NCBI GenBank assembly: GCA_937943625.1
Contig: CALEAD010000018.1
Span: 1 to 64,000 of the forward strand
Source: an uncultured Anaerolineae bacterium
GTDB taxonomy: Bacteria; Chloroflexota; Anaerolineae; Promineifilales; Promineifilaceae
Reading direction: 5' to 3'
Length of the DNA stretch: 64,000 nt
The translations under genes and the position numbers were made by a program. The notes under the pieces were generated by a model that was given only the letters and a program-made list of their open reading frames with translations, was not told the DNA's origin and did not search any database. Positions 63,780-64,000 of the stretch are shown one piece after another (within the stretch, counting starts at the first letter, position 1; every line of letters starts with the position of its first letter).

Positions 63780-64000
63780 CCCCCTCCAAACAGAGAAAAG
63801 CCCTCGCGCTGATTCGTCACCACTACCACATCCCCAGCATTCAGACCGCTCAGCACCTCACTAGAGGTTTCGTTGCGCAGCCCTGTTTGCACCACCACTT
63901 CGACAATCGTACCGTTTGCCTGCTTCACGTTCACCAGCGCCTGTCCCGTTTCGCGGTTCAGGCGCACGGCCCAGTTGGGCACAATCAGCACATCATCAAT
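63776..64000 (-). CDS. Efflux periplasmic adaptor protein, C-terminal part
   Basis: The 3' end of a membrane-fusion (HlyD/MacA-like) adaptor that runs off the window. The visible part (about 74 codons) has [52 protein letters not shown], the C-terminal beta domains of the family. It leads the tripartite-style operon with the ATPase and permeases. Confidence 0.8.
   Translation of the reverse strand: MDDVLIVPNWAVRLNRETGQALVNVKQANGTIVEVVVQTGLRNETSSEVLSGLNAGDVVVVTNQREGFSLFGGG

Overview
The window looks like chromosomal DNA of a member of the Chloroflexota (Anaerolineae-like). The evidence is family content: a laterally mobile N-type ATPase, a fused-alpha 2-oxoacid:ferredoxin oxidoreductase, SARP/TPR and multi-PAS signalling proteins, VWA surface proteins and a short Chloroflexi-type protein. 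Base composition is moderately GC-rich. No rRNA or marker gene is present, so the phylum is an inference. There is no CRISPR array, prophage or IS transposase. The only recombination gene is one orphan tyrosine integrase.

Layout. 0.2-8.3 kb: two sensor kinases, a double-VWA membrane protein and an AlbA_2-type regulator (all minus). 8.3-12.4 kb: homoserine kinase, then glycogen synthase and 4-alpha-glucanotransferase. 12.5 kb: tRNA-Arg(CCG). 12.8-17 kb: a FadR-like regulator, korA, korB and a CBS protein, probably one operon. 17.2-28.4 kb: Memo-like protein, OB-fold lipoprotein, RNase J, PP2C phosphatase, a degenerate UvrD-like protein divergent from a YqhQ/DUF1385 gene, a TPR protein, an eRF1-like (hibernation-type) factor, an amphi-Trp protein and a truncated hydrolase. 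28.6-32.9 kb: VIT/VWA protein and a K+ channel with TrkA domains. 33-42.2 kb: an N-ATPase operon (order D-C-Q-R-B-E-F-A-G) with a Na+-type c-subunit site. A glutamine-synthetase-family gene lies between A and G, and a divergent hicAB pair lies between D and C. 42.2-50.8 kb: a frameshifted SARP/TPR activator, a secreted beta-helix protein and a five-PAS kinase. 51-56 kb: integrase, OsmC protein, a probable structured ncRNA, rpiA and a triple-FKBP lipoprotein. 56.3-60.4 kb: an SGNH protein / DUF5989 / SxtJ-like / carbamoyltransferase cluster. 60.5-64 kb: a MacB-type ABC efflux system running off the edge.

The less expected content is in the DNA between and within the genes. First, the octamer ACGGCCGT occurs about 100 times by eye (roughly one per 600 bp, coding and non-coding), like the HIP1 element of cyanobacteria. 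Second, a MITE-like family with 11-bp ends GGCATGGTTCA/TGAACCATGCC has full, internally deleted and fragmentary copies. One full copy is flanked by an 8-bp direct repeat. Fragments of the family sit in 5' leaders that end in a Shine-Dalgarno, at the start codon of a lipoprotein gene and at the cut end of a hydrolase gene. Third, several intergenic gaps are foldbacks built from simple words (CCAACCAACTAA, GATTAGAGATTAG). Fourth, at least seven genes have a -10 hexamer only 6-8 nt upstream of the start codon, so leaderless transcription appears common. Fifth, an approximately 270-nt minus-strand transcription unit at 53.1-53.4 kb has a near-consensus sigma70 promoter, a strong terminator and a long rod-like fold, resembling 6S RNA in architecture but not identified by sequence.
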